Below, one piece after another: positions 1 to 8,154 of a stretch of DNA of 64,000 nt (the stretch's first letter is position 1; the number at the start of each line of letters is the position of its first letter). The notes beneath the pieces were generated by a model. That model saw nothing but the letters and a program-made list of their open reading frames with translations. It had not been told where the DNA came from and made no database searches. Source of the DNA: Rathayibacter sp. VKM Ac-2760 (GTDB lineage: Bacteria; Actinomycetota; Actinomycetes; Actinomycetales; Microbacteriaceae). Both the position numbers and the translations under genes were made by a program. The stretch covers positions 2,108,001-2,172,000 of the forward strand of contig NZ_CP047173.1 of assembly GCF_009834185.1 (NCBI RefSeq). Reading direction: 5' to 3'.

Positions 1-921
1 GCGGATGAAGTTCGTGGCGCAGATCAGCAGGCGGTCGCTCTGCTCGCGGAACGCCGGGATGATCTTCAGCAGCTCGTTGGTCACGCCCTGCGTCGGCGAC
101 GGCGGCTCTCCCTGGCGGTGCGAGGCGATCTCCTCCACCTCGTCGATGAAGACGACGGCGCGCTCGAGCTCGGAGACCATCAGGAAGGTCTCGCGCAGCG
201 CACCCGCGAGCCCCTTCGGGTCGGCGGCGAGCCGGGAGGGGAAGACCTCGACGAACGACCACTCGAGCCTCGACGCGATCGCCTTGGCGAAGGTCGTCTT
301 GCCGGTGCCGGGCGGGCCGAAGAGGACCACGGCGCTCGGCGGCGCGACCCCGAATCGCTCGGCGAGCTCGGGCTGCGCGAGCGGCATGACGAGCCGGCGC
401 TCGAGCAGGGCCTTCTCGGCGCTCATGCCGCCCACCTGCTCCCAGAGCCCGCGCGGGAGCACGCGCCCGCCCAGCTCCGCCAGCAGCTTCAGCTCCTCGC
501 GCTGCACCGGGATGCGGCGCTCGAAGTAGTGCAGGTTCTGCTTCTGCTCGAAGCCCTGGCGGAGGAAGGCGCCGGTACGGGTCTCGGCGGCGGGCATCAG
601 CGCCGAGAGCTTCGAGACGCCGGTCGGCGCCATGCGGGCCTCCAGTGCGGCTAGGAGGGAGGAGCCGATCCCCCGACCCCTGGCCTCCGGAGCGGTCGCG
701 AGGAAGACGACCCAGCCCTGCGCGTGCGCCGCCCGGCCGACCGCGGCGCCGACGACGTGGTCGCCCTCGAGCGCGACGACGGCGTGGTCCTTCGCGCAGG
801 AGGCGAGCACCTCCGCGAGGTTGTACACGGGCTCGGCGTCGGCGACCGTCACGTGCTCCCAGAGCCGGAGGATCCCGTCGACGTCCTCGGCGTGATAGTC
901 GCGGACGCGCCAGCCGGTCAT
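1..921 (-). CDS. GNAT acetyltransferase fused to AAA ATPase (3' end beyond window)
   Basis: A leftward open frame of 307 codons runs off the left edge without a stop. Residues 1-140 read as a GNAT N-acetyltransferase, with the acetyl-CoA loop EARGRGIGSSLLAAL near residue 80. From about 150 it becomes an AAA ATPase: Walker A GPPGTGKTT (Lys208), Walker B VVFIDEVEE near 256-264, and a sensor-1 type stretch CATNF just before the edge. The start ATG overlaps the stop of the upstream thioesterase gene (ATGA), so translation is probably coupled. The substrate of the acetyltransferase and the target of the ATPase cannot be read from the sequence. The domain calls are firm; the joint function is unknown. 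Confidence 0.85.
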   Translation of the reverse strand, partial: MTGWRVRDYHAEDVDGILRLWEHVTVADAEPVYNLAEVLASCAKDHAVVALEGDHVVGAAVGRAAHAQGWVVFLATAPEARGRGIGSSLLAALEARMAPTGVSKLSALMPAAETRTGAFLRQGFEQKQNLHYFERRIPVQREELKLLAELGGRVLPRGLWEQVGGMSAEKALLERRLVMPLAQPELAERFGVAPPSAVVLFGPPGTGKTTFAKAIASRLEWSFVEVFPSRLAADPKGLAGALRETFLMVSELERAVVFIDEVEEIASHRQGEPPSPTQGVTNELLKIIPAFREQSDRLLICATNFIR

Positions 922-1361
922 GCCGCTCCCTCCCCCGCCTGCCGAGGCAGCCGGTCGCGGTCGTAGGTGATCGTGCTGTAGCCGTGCGGCTCCGGAGCGC
1001 CGTCCTCATCGAGGCTGACGAAGACGATGCGGTCGATCGCGAGGATGCTGCGCCGCGTCACCATGTTGCGGACCTCGGCGCGCATGGTGAGCGAGGTGCG
1101 GCCGAAGCCGGTCGCCCGCAGTCCCATCTCGATCAGATCGCCCTGGACCGCGGAGGACACGAAGTCGATCTCGGAGATGAACTTCGTGACCGCCCGTGGG
1201 TTGCCGAGCTGGAGGATCGCGTAGATCGCGGCCTCCTCGTCGATCCAGCGGAGCAGGCTGCCGCCGAAGAGGCTGCCGTTCGCGTTCAGGTCCTCCGGGC
1301 GCACCCAGCGGCGGGAGCGGAAGGTGATGTCCTGCTCGGCGGTGCCGGTGTCGGGGGTCAC
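918..1361 (-). CDS. acyl-CoA thioesterase, hotdog fold (YciA-like)
   Basis: 147 aa, the normal size of a single hotdog-domain thioesterase. The hallmark region is LNANGSLFGGSLLRWIDEEA (residues about 25-44), containing the conserved Asn-Gly, the Gly-Gly turn and the acidic helix residues used in YciA/BFIT-type acyl-CoA hydrolases. It probably hydrolyses cytosolic acyl-CoA; chain length cannot be judged. It lies 12 bp downstream of the transaldolase gene and overlaps the GNAT-AAA gene by 4 bp, so the three genes form one leftward operon. Nothing ties it directly to inositol breakdown. Confidence 0.85.
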   Translation of the reverse strand: MTPDTGTAEQDITFRSRRWVRPEDLNANGSLFGGSLLRWIDEEAAIYAILQLGNPRAVTKFISEIDFVSSAVQGDLIEMGLRATGFGRTSLTMRAEVRNMVTRRSILAIDRIVFVSLDEDGAPEPHGYSTITYDRDRLPRQAGEGAA

Positions 1362-1373
1362 GGGACGGGCGGG

Positions 1374-2462
1374 TCAGATCGCGGGCAGGAGGACGTCGCG
1401 CACGAGCGCGTCGAGCTTCGCGTTGGCCTCCAGGAACTGGCGGAGCGTCCGCCGCACGGCGCCGAAGTCGTCGAACTCGTCGATCGTCATGCCGTCCTCG
1501 AAGTACGCGCGGTGGAACTCGGGCACGCGCTCGAGGAGGGTGTCGAGGATCTCGGGCGCGACCGGCACGTCGATGCGGTGCAGATCCACCGGAAGCTCGT
1601 TCTCGTTGATGAGGACCTGCCACTCGAAGGGCGGGGAGACGACGAGGTCGCCGCCGACGAGCTCCGACCACTGCAGGTGGTTGCGGAACGCGGCCGAGAG
1701 CACGCGCGAGCGGTAGCCGCGCTCCTGGAAGATCCGGTACGCCTCCTTGAGCGCGGCGACGCCGGCCCACTCGAGCACGCCCGGGTCGACGAGGATGCGG
1801 TTCGCGGCGACGCTGGCCTTGAGCCAGTCGTCGAGACGGCCGCCCATGATCGTGACGACCGAGCCGAACTCGCGCTCCGGCTCCCCATCTGCAGCGCGGC
1901 GGTCGAGCCCGCGCTCGATGGCCTCGGCGACGGCCACGGCCTGCGCGACGGTGAAGGAGACCGTCGCGTTGATGCTGACGCCGCGGTACGTGGCCTCCTC
2001 GATCGCCTGGATGCCCTTCGCGGTCGCCGGGATCTTCACGATGATGTTCTCGGCGAGGTTCGAGAAGTGGACCGCCTGCTCCACCAGCGCGTCGACGTCG
2101 CGGTGCAGGCGCGGATCGGTCTGCACGGAGAGGCGGCCGTTGCGCCCGCCGCTCTCGCGGAAGGCGGGCAGCAGGAGCGAGGCGGCCTGCACCGAGAGCT
2201 CCTCGATCGCGAGCCAGCCCAGCTCGCTCTCGCCCGCGGTCGGGTGCTCGAGGGCGAGCTCGGCGAGGCGCGGGCCCCAGATGTCGAGGTTGCGCTGGAT
2301 CGTCGTGAAGGCGATGACCGGGTTGCAGGTCGCGCCGACCGCGCCGAAGGTGAGCGAGCGGGCGAGCTCGATCGGGTCGGCCGAGTCGTTCCAGAGGCTC
2401 GTCGGGCTGCCCTCCGCGGCGGTGCGCAGGGGGAGAGTGGTCGTCGTCGCGGTCTCGCTCAA
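1374..2462 (-). CDS. transaldolase family protein
   Basis: 362 aa. It shows the class I transaldolase pattern: SLTFGAVGATCNPVI near residues 36-50, the Schiff-base lysine in NIIVKIPATAKG (Lys143), then INATVSFTVAQ and a late barrel strand around SVVTIMGGRLDDWL. The family transfers dihydroxyacetone units between sugar phosphates in the cytosol. The gene is the first of a leftward operon, diverges from a GntR regulator, and has an inverted repeat in its upstream region that recurs in front of the iol genes. I infer co-regulation with inositol use, where it could process triose phosphate or act as an aldolase. The true substrate is unknown. Confidence 0.85.
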   Translation of the reverse strand: MSETATTTTLPLRTAAEGSPTSLWNDSADPIELARSLTFGAVGATCNPVIAFTTIQRNLDIWGPRLAELALEHPTAGESELGWLAIEELSVQAASLLLPAFRESGGRNGRLSVQTDPRLHRDVDALVEQAVHFSNLAENIIVKIPATAKGIQAIEEATYRGVSINATVSFTVAQAVAVAEAIERGLDRRAADGEPEREFGSVVTIMGGRLDDWLKASVAANRILVDPGVLEWAGVAALKEAYRIFQERGYRSRVLSAAFRNHLQWSELVGGDLVVSPPFEWQVLINENELPVDLHRIDVPVAPEILDTLLERVPEFHRAYFEDGMTIDEFDDFGAVRRTLRQFLEANAKLDALVRDVLLPAI

Positions 2463-2536
2463 GGTCTTCTCCGATGAAGGTTCGGCGCACTGCGCCTGCG
2501 TGTGCTGGACGCATCCACCTTACCTCAGGACGTCAG

Positions 2537-2550
2537 ATTGTCCGAACATT
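2537..2550. promoter_or_regulatory. putative iol-type operator 1
   Basis: attgtccgaacatt, an imperfect inverted repeat lying between the divergent transaldolase and GntR genes. It belongs to the same 14-bp family as the sites at 5009, 6145, 15886 and 17179 (GT-N4-AC core, as expected for GntR-family operators). Confidence 0.55.
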
Positions 2551-2593
2551 TGTGAACGTGCCTGACAAAGGTCCTCGGTGTAAGGACTACTAT

Positions 2594-2603
2594 TGACAGG
2601 ACA
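2594..2603 (+). promoter_or_regulatory. putative iol-type operator, weaker copy
   Basis: tgacaggaca, 23 bp upstream of the GntR start codon, fits the same TGWC-N2-RACA-like pattern as the stronger sites. It may serve autoregulation of the GntR gene. Only one half of the palindrome is good. Confidence 0.35.
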
Positions 2604-2626
2604 AGCTGCCCACGAGGGGACCCGTT

Positions 2627-3388
2627 ATGGCTCAGGCCGAGCAGACACTGCCCATGGAGCTGTTCCTGCGGCTCGACCGATCGAGCCCGATGCCGCTCTA
2701 CCACCAGATCGCGACGCTGCTCGAGAGCGCGATCCTCGATGAGACGCTGCCTGCAGGGGCGCGCCTCGAGAACGAGGTGGCACTGGGAGCGCGGTTAGGC
2801 ATCTCCCGGCCGACGATCCGCCGGGCGATCCAGGACCTCGTCGACAAGGGTCTCCTCGTCCGCCGTCGCGGCGTCGGCACGCAAGTCGTGCACGGGCGGG
2901 TCACTCGCAACGTCGAGCTGACGAGCCTTTACGAGGATCTGGAGCGCACCGGGCAGAAGCCGGCGACGACGGTCCTGACCTCCTCGGTCGGAGTCGCGGA
3001 CGAGACGGCTGCGGAAGCGCTGGGCATCGAGCTCGGCAGTCCTGTCGTCCATCTCAAGCGCCTGCGCACCGCTGACGGCGTGCCGATCGCGATCCTGGAC
3101 AACGTCCTCCCGGCCGACTTCACCGACCTCGATCTTCCAGCCCTCGAGAGTCACGGCCTCTATCAGCTGCTGCGGGCTCGAGGAGTGACCATGCGTGTCG
3201 CGAAGCAGCGCATCGGAGCTCGAGGAGCCACCTCGGCCGAGGCGCAGCTGCTCGACCTGCGCAAGGGAGCCGCGGTCCTGACGATGTCGCGGACCGCCTT
3301 CGACGTCTCCGGTCGCGCGGTCGAGTTCGGGCAGCACTGCTACCGCCCCGACCTGTACTCGTTCGAGGTGACGCTCGTCGACCGGTAG
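2627..3388 (+). CDS. GntR/HutC-family regulator, candidate inositol repressor
   Basis: 253 aa. A winged helix-turn-helix occupies residues about 25-85 (LENEVALGARLGISRPTIRR followed by the wing RRRGVGTQV), and a UTRA effector domain fills residues about 95-245. HutC-type regulators release DNA when a sugar or phosphorylated sugar binds the UTRA domain. The gene stands between the transaldolase operon and the inositol-type permease, with members of the shared operator family on both sides. I infer it is the local IolR-type repressor, although the second GntR at 16361 is a competing candidate. A perfect palindromic terminator follows. Confidence 0.85.
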   Translation: MAQAEQTLPMELFLRLDRSSPMPLYHQIATLLESAILDETLPAGARLENEVALGARLGISRPTIRRAIQDLVDKGLLVRRRGVGTQVVHGRVTRNVELTSLYEDLERTGQKPATTVLTSSVGVADETAAEALGIELGSPVVHLKRLRTADGVPIAILDNVLPADFTDLDLPALESHGLYQLLRARGVTMRVAKQRIGARGATSAEAQLLDLRKGAAVLTMSRTAFDVSGRAVEFGQHCYRPDLYSFEVTLVDR

Positions 3389-3404
3389 GGGCTCAGCGTC
3401 GTGA

Positions 3405-3446
3405 CGAGAGAAGGGGCCCGATCCATGGATCGGGCCCCTTCTCTCG
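3405..3446. terminator. bidirectional terminator, perfect 42-bp palindrome
   Basis: Both 21-bp arms are fully complementary (left arm begins cgagagaaggggcccgatcc). It lies between the convergent GntR gene and MFS gene, 16 bp after one stop and 12 bp from the other, so it can end both transcripts. Confidence 0.8.
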
Positions 3447-3458
3447 CGATGACCGAGG

Positions 3459-4883
3459 TCAGCGTCCGGTGGGCTGGACGACCTGGATCGCCTGGGTGCG
3501 GAAGTCCGTCTCGATGTCCTCGAGCGAGCGGCCCTTGGTCTCGGGCACGGCCTTGAACACGAAGAACAGGGAGATGAGGTTCACCGCCACGAACAGGCTG
3601 AATGTGCCGGTCGAACCGAGGGCCGCGTTCACGATCGGGAACGCGAAGGAGATGATCGCGTTGACGGTCCAGAGGACGAAGACGGCGATGCCCATGGCGA
3701 AGCCGCGGATCGCGAGCGGGAAGATCTCGGAGAGCAGCAGCCAGACGCAGGTGCCGATGAAGCACTGGACGAAGGCGACGAAGAGCATCATCGCGGCGAG
3801 GATCAGGTAGCTGACTCCATCGGACTGCGGGAGCGTGAAGATGACCGCCAGCAGCGCCTGCGCGCCGACGACCCCCGAGAAGCCGATGATGAGCATCTTG
3901 CGGCGACCGACGAAGCCGAGCAGCACGATGCCGAGGATCGTGGTGACCACCGAGGTCACGCCGACACCGATCGTCGCGACCAGCGAGGCGCTCACGCCCA
4001 GACCGCTGTTCTCGAGGATGGTCGGCGCGTAGTAGTTGACGGTGTTGATGCCCGTCGCCTGCTGCACCGTCGCGAGCCCGCAGCCGACGTAGAGCAGTCT
4101 GCGCATCCAGCGGTTGTCGCGGAGATCGCGGAAGGCACGGCCCTTCTCGGTGCTCGCGGTGCGGGTCGACTCGGCGATCTCGTCGTACTCCTTCGTCGAC
4201 TCGGCCGGCTCGCGGCTGAGGTCGAGGATCCGCTTCGCGTCGCTCAGTCGACCCTGGATCGCGAACCAGCGGGGCGACTCCGGGAGCACGAGCATGCCGA
4301 TGAGCAGCGCGATGGCCGGGATCGACGCGACGGCGAGCATGATGCGCCAGACGTTGTCGTCCTGAATGAGGGCGTCGAGAGCGGCGTTGATGGCGAAGGC
4401 CGCCATCTGGCCGGTGACGATCATCAGCTCGTTGATGGTGACCATGCGGCCGCGGCGGTTCGCCGGGGCCATCTCCGCCAGGTAGAGCGGAACGGTGACG
4501 GCCGCGGCGCCGACGCCCAGGCCGAGGATCACGCGGGCCAGGATCATGAGGGGCACGTCGGGAGCGAGCGCACAGCTGATGGCGCCGATCAGGAACAGGA
4601 TGCTGCAGACGAGGAGAGTGCCCCGCCGACCGAGCTTGTCGGCCAGCCGGCCGCCGATCAGTGCGCCACCGGCCGCTCCGGGGAAGAGGAGCGAGGAGAC
4701 GACGAGCGCCTCCTCGACCGAGTTCATCTCGAGCGCGTCCTTCATGTAGAGCAGGGCACCGGAGATGACGCCGGTGTCGTACCCGAAGAGGAGGCCGCCC
4801 AGGGTGGAGATGATGGTCAGCCGCGTGAGAAAGCCGCGGGAGGCGCCCTGGCGGGGGGAGCCGGGTGCTGATGACAACGACAT
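3459..4883 (-). CDS. sugar-porter MFS transporter, myo-inositol permease-like
   Basis: 474 aa, 12 membrane segments expected. Sugar-porter signatures are all present: GLLFGYDTGVISGALLYM in TM1, ADKLGRRGTLL in loop 2-3, PESPRWF before the central loop, GINTVNYYAPTIL in TM7, and VPETKGRSLEDIE at the C-terminus. The frame could begin at 5006, but the internal ATG at 4883 is preceded by AAAGGA at good distance, so the first 41 residues are discounted. Neighbours (IolW-like dehydrogenase, iol operon) and an iol-type operator over its promoter suggest an inositol/proton symporter. Substrate is inference. Confidence 0.85.
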   Translation of the reverse strand: MSLSSAPGSPRQGASRGFLTRLTIISTLGGLLFGYDTGVISGALLYMKDALEMNSVEEALVVSSLLFPGAAGGALIGGRLADKLGRRGTLLVCSILFLIGAISCALAPDVPLMILARVILGLGVGAAAVTVPLYLAEMAPANRRGRMVTINELMIVTGQMAAFAINAALDALIQDDNVWRIMLAVASIPAIALLIGMLVLPESPRWFAIQGRLSDAKRILDLSREPAESTKEYDEIAESTRTASTEKGRAFRDLRDNRWMRRLLYVGCGLATVQQATGINTVNYYAPTILENSGLGVSASLVATIGVGVTSVVTTILGIVLLGFVGRRKMLIIGFSGVVGAQALLAVIFTLPQSDGVSYLILAAMMLFVAFVQCFIGTCVWLLLSEIFPLAIRGFAMGIAVFVLWTVNAIISFAFPIVNAALGSTGTFSLFVAVNLISLFFVFKAVPETKGRSLEDIETDFRTQAIQVVQPTGR

Positions 4884-4986
4884 TGTTCGTCCTTTGCTGA
4901 GAAGTCGGACCGAAGGCGAGACCGGCGGCATCGGGGCCGGTGGTTGCGCAGCCGATCGCGGGACATCGCCTCGAGCGAGTGTCGCA

Positions 4987-5016
4987 AGTGTAGGCAGTTC
5001 CAGCACCTAATGTCCA
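4987..5016 (-). promoter_or_regulatory. predicted promoter of the MFS gene
   Basis: On the minus strand TGGACA (5016-5011) and TACACT (4992-4987) are separated by 18 bp. The -35 box lies inside the iol-type operator at 5009-5022, which fits repression by occlusion. Confidence 0.4.
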
Positions 5017-5022
5017 GACATT
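5009..5022. promoter_or_regulatory. putative iol-type operator 2
   Basis: aatgtccagacatt has perfect 6-bp arms (aatgtc/gacatt) around CA. It lies between the divergent MFS permease and IolW-like dehydrogenase genes and overlaps the predicted permease -35 box. It is one of the two best members of the family. Confidence 0.6.
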
Positions 5023-5076
5023 ATGCTGTTATGGTGTCGACGACGAGCGGAGCAGCACGTCGAGAAGGCAGGGATC

Positions 5077-6132
5077 ATGCGCTTAGGACTGGTCGGCTAC
5101 GGGACGGGCGGACGGTTCTTCCACGCCCCCTTCCTCCAGGTCGTGCCCGAGATCGACCTGGTCGGGGTGGTGACGCGCTCGCCTCAGCGTCGCGCACAGG
5201 CGGAGCGGGAACTGCCGCACGTCCCGGTCTTCTCGAGTCAGCTCGAGCTGCTGGCCGCGGGGGTGGACGCCGTCTCGATCACCACGCCGCCCGAGACGCG
5301 GCGCGAACTGGTGCTCGAGGCCGTCGCGGCCGGCGTCCACGTCCTGGCTGACAAGCCCTTCGCCCCGACCGCGCCGGAAGGGCGTGCGCTGGCGGCCGCC
5401 GCGGCCGAGGCCGGTGTGATCCTCAACGTCTTCCACAATCGGCGATTCGATGCCGACATCCGCACGCTGCAGGCGGTGCTCGAATCGGGCCGCCTCGGCG
5501 AGGTGTGGCGCGTGGGCTCCCGCTTCGACCTCGACGACCCAGAAGGTCTGGACCGAGGACCGGCGGGCGGCATGCTCCGCGACCTCGGGAGTCATGTCGT
5601 CGACCAGATGCTCCATCTGCTGGGCCCCGCGGCGAGGGTGACCGCCCGACTCGACCACGTCGGGACGGGCGAAGAGCGGACCGATGCCGGATTCCTCGTC
5701 ACGATCGACCACGTGCGCGGTGCGACCTCGACGATCTCCTCCAGCAAGCTCAACCACCTGCAGCAGCGCGAGCTCGTCGCCTACGGCTCGCTCGGCGGCT
5801 ACCGCTCAGACGGAACCGATGTGCAGGCACAGGCGATCTTCTCGGGACAGCGCCCTTCCACCGATCCGGCCGGATGGGGCCATGAGCGCGAGGAGCGCTG
5901 GGGGACCTTGTCGACGGCCGCGGGGCGGGAACGCGTCCCCTCCGCGAAGGGCGACTACTCCGAGCTCTACCGGCGGTTCGCGGCGGCGGTCGAAGGCAGG
6001 GGTCCGGAACCGGTGCCGGCGAGCGAGGCGATCGAGACACTTGAGGTCCTCGACGCGGCGCGGGAGAGCGACCGTCTCGGACGCACGATCCACGTCGCCG
6101 AGCCGGGGCGTGACAGTAGCCAGACCTTGTAG
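5077..6132 (+). CDS. Gfo/Idh/MocA oxidoreductase, IolW-like (inositol dehydrogenase)
   Basis: 351 aa. The N-terminal Rossmann fold opens with GLVGYGTGGRFFHAPF, followed by the lysine motif DKPF near residue 91 and the FHNRRFDADI stretch typical of YvaA/IolW-type scyllo-inositol dehydrogenases. I chose ATG 5077 (preceded by GAGAAGG) over an in-frame start at 5023, because the glycine-rich strand should begin within a few residues. It would interconvert inositol stereoisomers and inososes with NAD(P)H, feeding scyllo-inositol into the iol pathway. The exact isomer and cofactor are not readable. Confidence 0.8.
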   Translation: MRLGLVGYGTGGRFFHAPFLQVVPEIDLVGVVTRSPQRRAQAERELPHVPVFSSQLELLAAGVDAVSITTPPETRRELVLEAVAAGVHVLADKPFAPTAPEGRALAAAAAEAGVILNVFHNRRFDADIRTLQAVLESGRLGEVWRVGSRFDLDDPEGLDRGPAGGMLRDLGSHVVDQMLHLLGPAARVTARLDHVGTGEERTDAGFLVTIDHVRGATSTISSSKLNHLQQRELVAYGSLGGYRSDGTDVQAQAIFSGQRPSTDPAGWGHEREERWGTLSTAAGRERVPSAKGDYSELYRRFAAAVEGRGPEPVPASEAIETLEVLDAARESDRLGRTIHVAEPGRDSSQTL

Positions 6133-6144
6133 TAACGTCGTGCA

Positions 6145-6158
6145 TATGTCAGCACAAT
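6145..6158. promoter_or_regulatory. putative iol-type operator 3 (iolC leader)
   Basis: tatgtcagcacaat keeps the outer half-sites of the family but has two changes in the core. It lies just downstream of the IolW-like gene and upstream of iolC, where control of the main iol operon would be expected. Confidence 0.35.
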
Positions 6159-6239
6159 GCTGAGCCACCCACCGTCACCATGACGGAGATGACGACGAGA
6201 CGCACGGGAGATCCCGGGCAGGAAGTTGTACAGCGAAGT

Positions 6240-7226
6240 ATGACCGAGCACAGCGAGGCGCCCTCTGCGAGCGCGCCCTTCGATCTGATCACCATCGGGC
6301 GCTCCGGCGTCGACATCTACCCGCTGCAGGACGGCCTCGGTCTCGAGGATGTCGAGACCTTCGGCAAGTACCTCGGCGGGAGCGCCGCCAACGTCACGGT
6401 GGCGGCGGCGAAGCACGGCCTCAAGGCCGCCATCATCACGCGCACCGGAGAGGACCCCTTCGGCCGCTTCGTCACTCGCGAGCTCGAGCGCCTGGGCGCC
6501 TCGGCACGCTTCGTCCGGACGGTTCCGGGGCTGAACACGCCCGTGACGTTCTGCGAGATCTTCCCGCCGGACGACTTCCCGCTCTACTTCTACCGCGCGC
6601 CGAAGGCTCCCGACCTGATGGTCTCGGTCAATCAGCTCGACCTCGACTCGATCGCCCGGGCGCACATCTACTGGTCGACGGTCACCGGCCTCTCGGAGGA
6701 CCCGAGCCGCACCGCTCACCACACGGCCTGGGAGGCGCGCGACCGCCGCCCGCTCACGATCCTCGACCTCGACTACCGGCCGATGTTCTGGACGTCGCCC
6801 GAGGTCGCGCGTCGCGAGGTGTCCCGTGCTCTCGAGCGCGTCACGGTGGCCGTCGGAAACCGTGAGGAGTGCGAGATCGCGGTCGGCGAGACCGATCCGC
6901 ACCGCGCCGCGGACGCGCTGCTCGATCGCGGTCTCGACCTCGCGATCGTGAAGCAGGGCCCGCGCGGTGTCCTCGCCAAGACGAGGAACGAGACCGTCGA
7001 GGTCCCGCCCTACCCGGTCGACGTGGTGAACGGGCTCGGCGCCGGCGACAGCTTCGGCGGCGCCCTCTGCTACGGCCTGCTGCAGGACTGGTCGCTCGAG
7101 GAGGTGCTCCGGTTCGCCAACGTCGCCGGAGCGATCGTCGCGAGCCGCCGCGAGTGCTCGACGGCCATGCCCTCCACCGCCGAGGTCACCGACATCGTGA
7201 GGAAGATCCAGAATGTCCCTGCCTGA
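6240..7226 (+). CDS. iolC: 5-dehydro-2-deoxygluconokinase
   Basis: 328 aa from ATG 6240 (an in-frame ATG at 6180 adds 20 residues; neither has an ideal ribosome site). PfkB-family sugar kinase: the N-terminal DLITIGRSGVDIYPLQ and KYLGGSAANVTVAAAKHG (PfkB signature 1) are characteristic of IolC, and signature 2 GLGAGDSFGG carries the catalytic Asp (270 from this start). It phosphorylates 2-deoxy-5-keto-gluconate in the cytosol, the step that makes the pathway inducer. First gene of the iol operon, overlapping the next gene by 14 bp. Confidence 0.9.
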   Translation: MTEHSEAPSASAPFDLITIGRSGVDIYPLQDGLGLEDVETFGKYLGGSAANVTVAAAKHGLKAAIITRTGEDPFGRFVTRELERLGASARFVRTVPGLNTPVTFCEIFPPDDFPLYFYRAPKAPDLMVSVNQLDLDSIARAHIYWSTVTGLSEDPSRTAHHTAWEARDRRPLTILDLDYRPMFWTSPEVARREVSRALERVTVAVGNREECEIAVGETDPHRAADALLDRGLDLAIVKQGPRGVLAKTRNETVEVPPYPVDVVNGLGAGDSFGGALCYGLLQDWSLEEVLRFANVAGAIVASRRECSTAMPSTAEVTDIVRKIQNVPA

Positions 7227-8109
7227 CACCCTCGCCGCACTCGACTTCGACGCGCTGCGCGAGATCCGCACCACCGCTCCGGAGACGGTGCTGACACGGG
7301 TCCGCGACCGGGCCCGCCGGCCGCTGCTCGCGGAGGACGGCCGCCTCTTCATCGTCGCCGCCGACCACCCCGCCCGCGGCGCACTAGGCGTCCGCGACGA
7401 TCCGAGCGCCATGGCCGATCGCTACGAGCTGCTCGCCCGCCTCGTCACCGCTCTCGAGCGGCCCGGGGTGGACGGCGTGCTCGGCACGCCCGACATCATC
7501 GAGGACCTCGCGCTGCTCGGCGCCCTCGAGGGCAAGATCGTCGTGGGCTCGATGAACCGCGGCGGGCTCAAGGGTGCCCGCTTCGAGATGGACGACCGCT
7601 TCACCGGCTACGACGTGCCCAGCATCGTCGACTCCGGAATCGACTTCGCGAAGCTGCTGATCCGCGTGAACCTCGGCGACTACGCGACCGCCTCGACCAT
7701 CGAGGCCACCGCTCGAGCCGTCGACGCCGCTGCCGCGGCTCGGGTGCCGATCATGCTCGAGCCCTTCCTCAGCCGCTGGGAGAGCGGCGCGATCAAGAAC
7801 GACCTCTCGCCGGAAGCCGTCATCACGTCGATCGCCATCGCGGCCGGCCTCGGGAACACCTCCGCCTACTCGTGGCTCAAGCTGCCCGTCGTCGACGAGA
7901 TGGAGCGGGTGATGGCCTCCACCACCCTGCCGACCCTCCTTCTCGGCGGCGATCCCACCGGCAGCCCGGACGAGACCTACGCGTCGTGGGGCTCGGCTCT
8001 CGCGCTGCCCGGCGTCCGCGGCCTCGTCGTCGGGCGCACCCTCCTCTACCCGGCCGACGGCGACGTCGCGGCCGCGGTCGACACCGCCGCCGCGCTCGTG
8101 CACGGCTGA
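7213..8109 (+). CDS. Cgl0158-family (beta/alpha)8-barrel protein, probable DKGP aldolase
   Basis: 298 aa. It resembles the Cgl0158 family, which occupies this position between iolC and iolA in Corynebacterium glutamicum. Visible barrel elements are LFIVAADHPARG, EGKIVVGSMNRGG, KLLIRVNLGD, VPIMLEPF and LKLPVVDEM, the last carrying a lysine in the place expected for a class I aldolase. By position it should cleave the iolC product to dihydroxyacetone phosphate and malonate semialdehyde, replacing IolJ. That role is inferred from context. It overlaps iolC by 14 bp. Confidence 0.8.
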   Translation: MSLPDTLAALDFDALREIRTTAPETVLTRVRDRARRPLLAEDGRLFIVAADHPARGALGVRDDPSAMADRYELLARLVTALERPGVDGVLGTPDIIEDLALLGALEGKIVVGSMNRGGLKGARFEMDDRFTGYDVPSIVDSGIDFAKLLIRVNLGDYATASTIEATARAVDAAAAARVPIMLEPFLSRWESGAIKNDLSPEAVITSIAIAAGLGNTSAYSWLKLPVVDEMERVMASTTLPTLLLGGDPTGSPDETYASWGSALALPGVRGLVVGRTLLYPADGDVAAAVDTAAALVHG

Positions 8110-8154
8110 CTCCACCCCTCTGACAAGCCCCCTTACGAGAAGAGAACAGGAACC

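Noticed and set aside
645..2477. Long rightward open frame opposite the thioesterase and transaldolase genes
   Set aside because: Its product is Arg/Asp/Glu-rich with no family resemblance, and the leftward frames encode recognisable enzymes. It is an antisense shadow caused by high GC.
5023..5076. Upstream in-frame start for the IolW-like gene
   Set aside because: It would add 18 residues before the Rossmann strand and lies within the promoter/operator zone; ATG 5077 has the better ribosome site.
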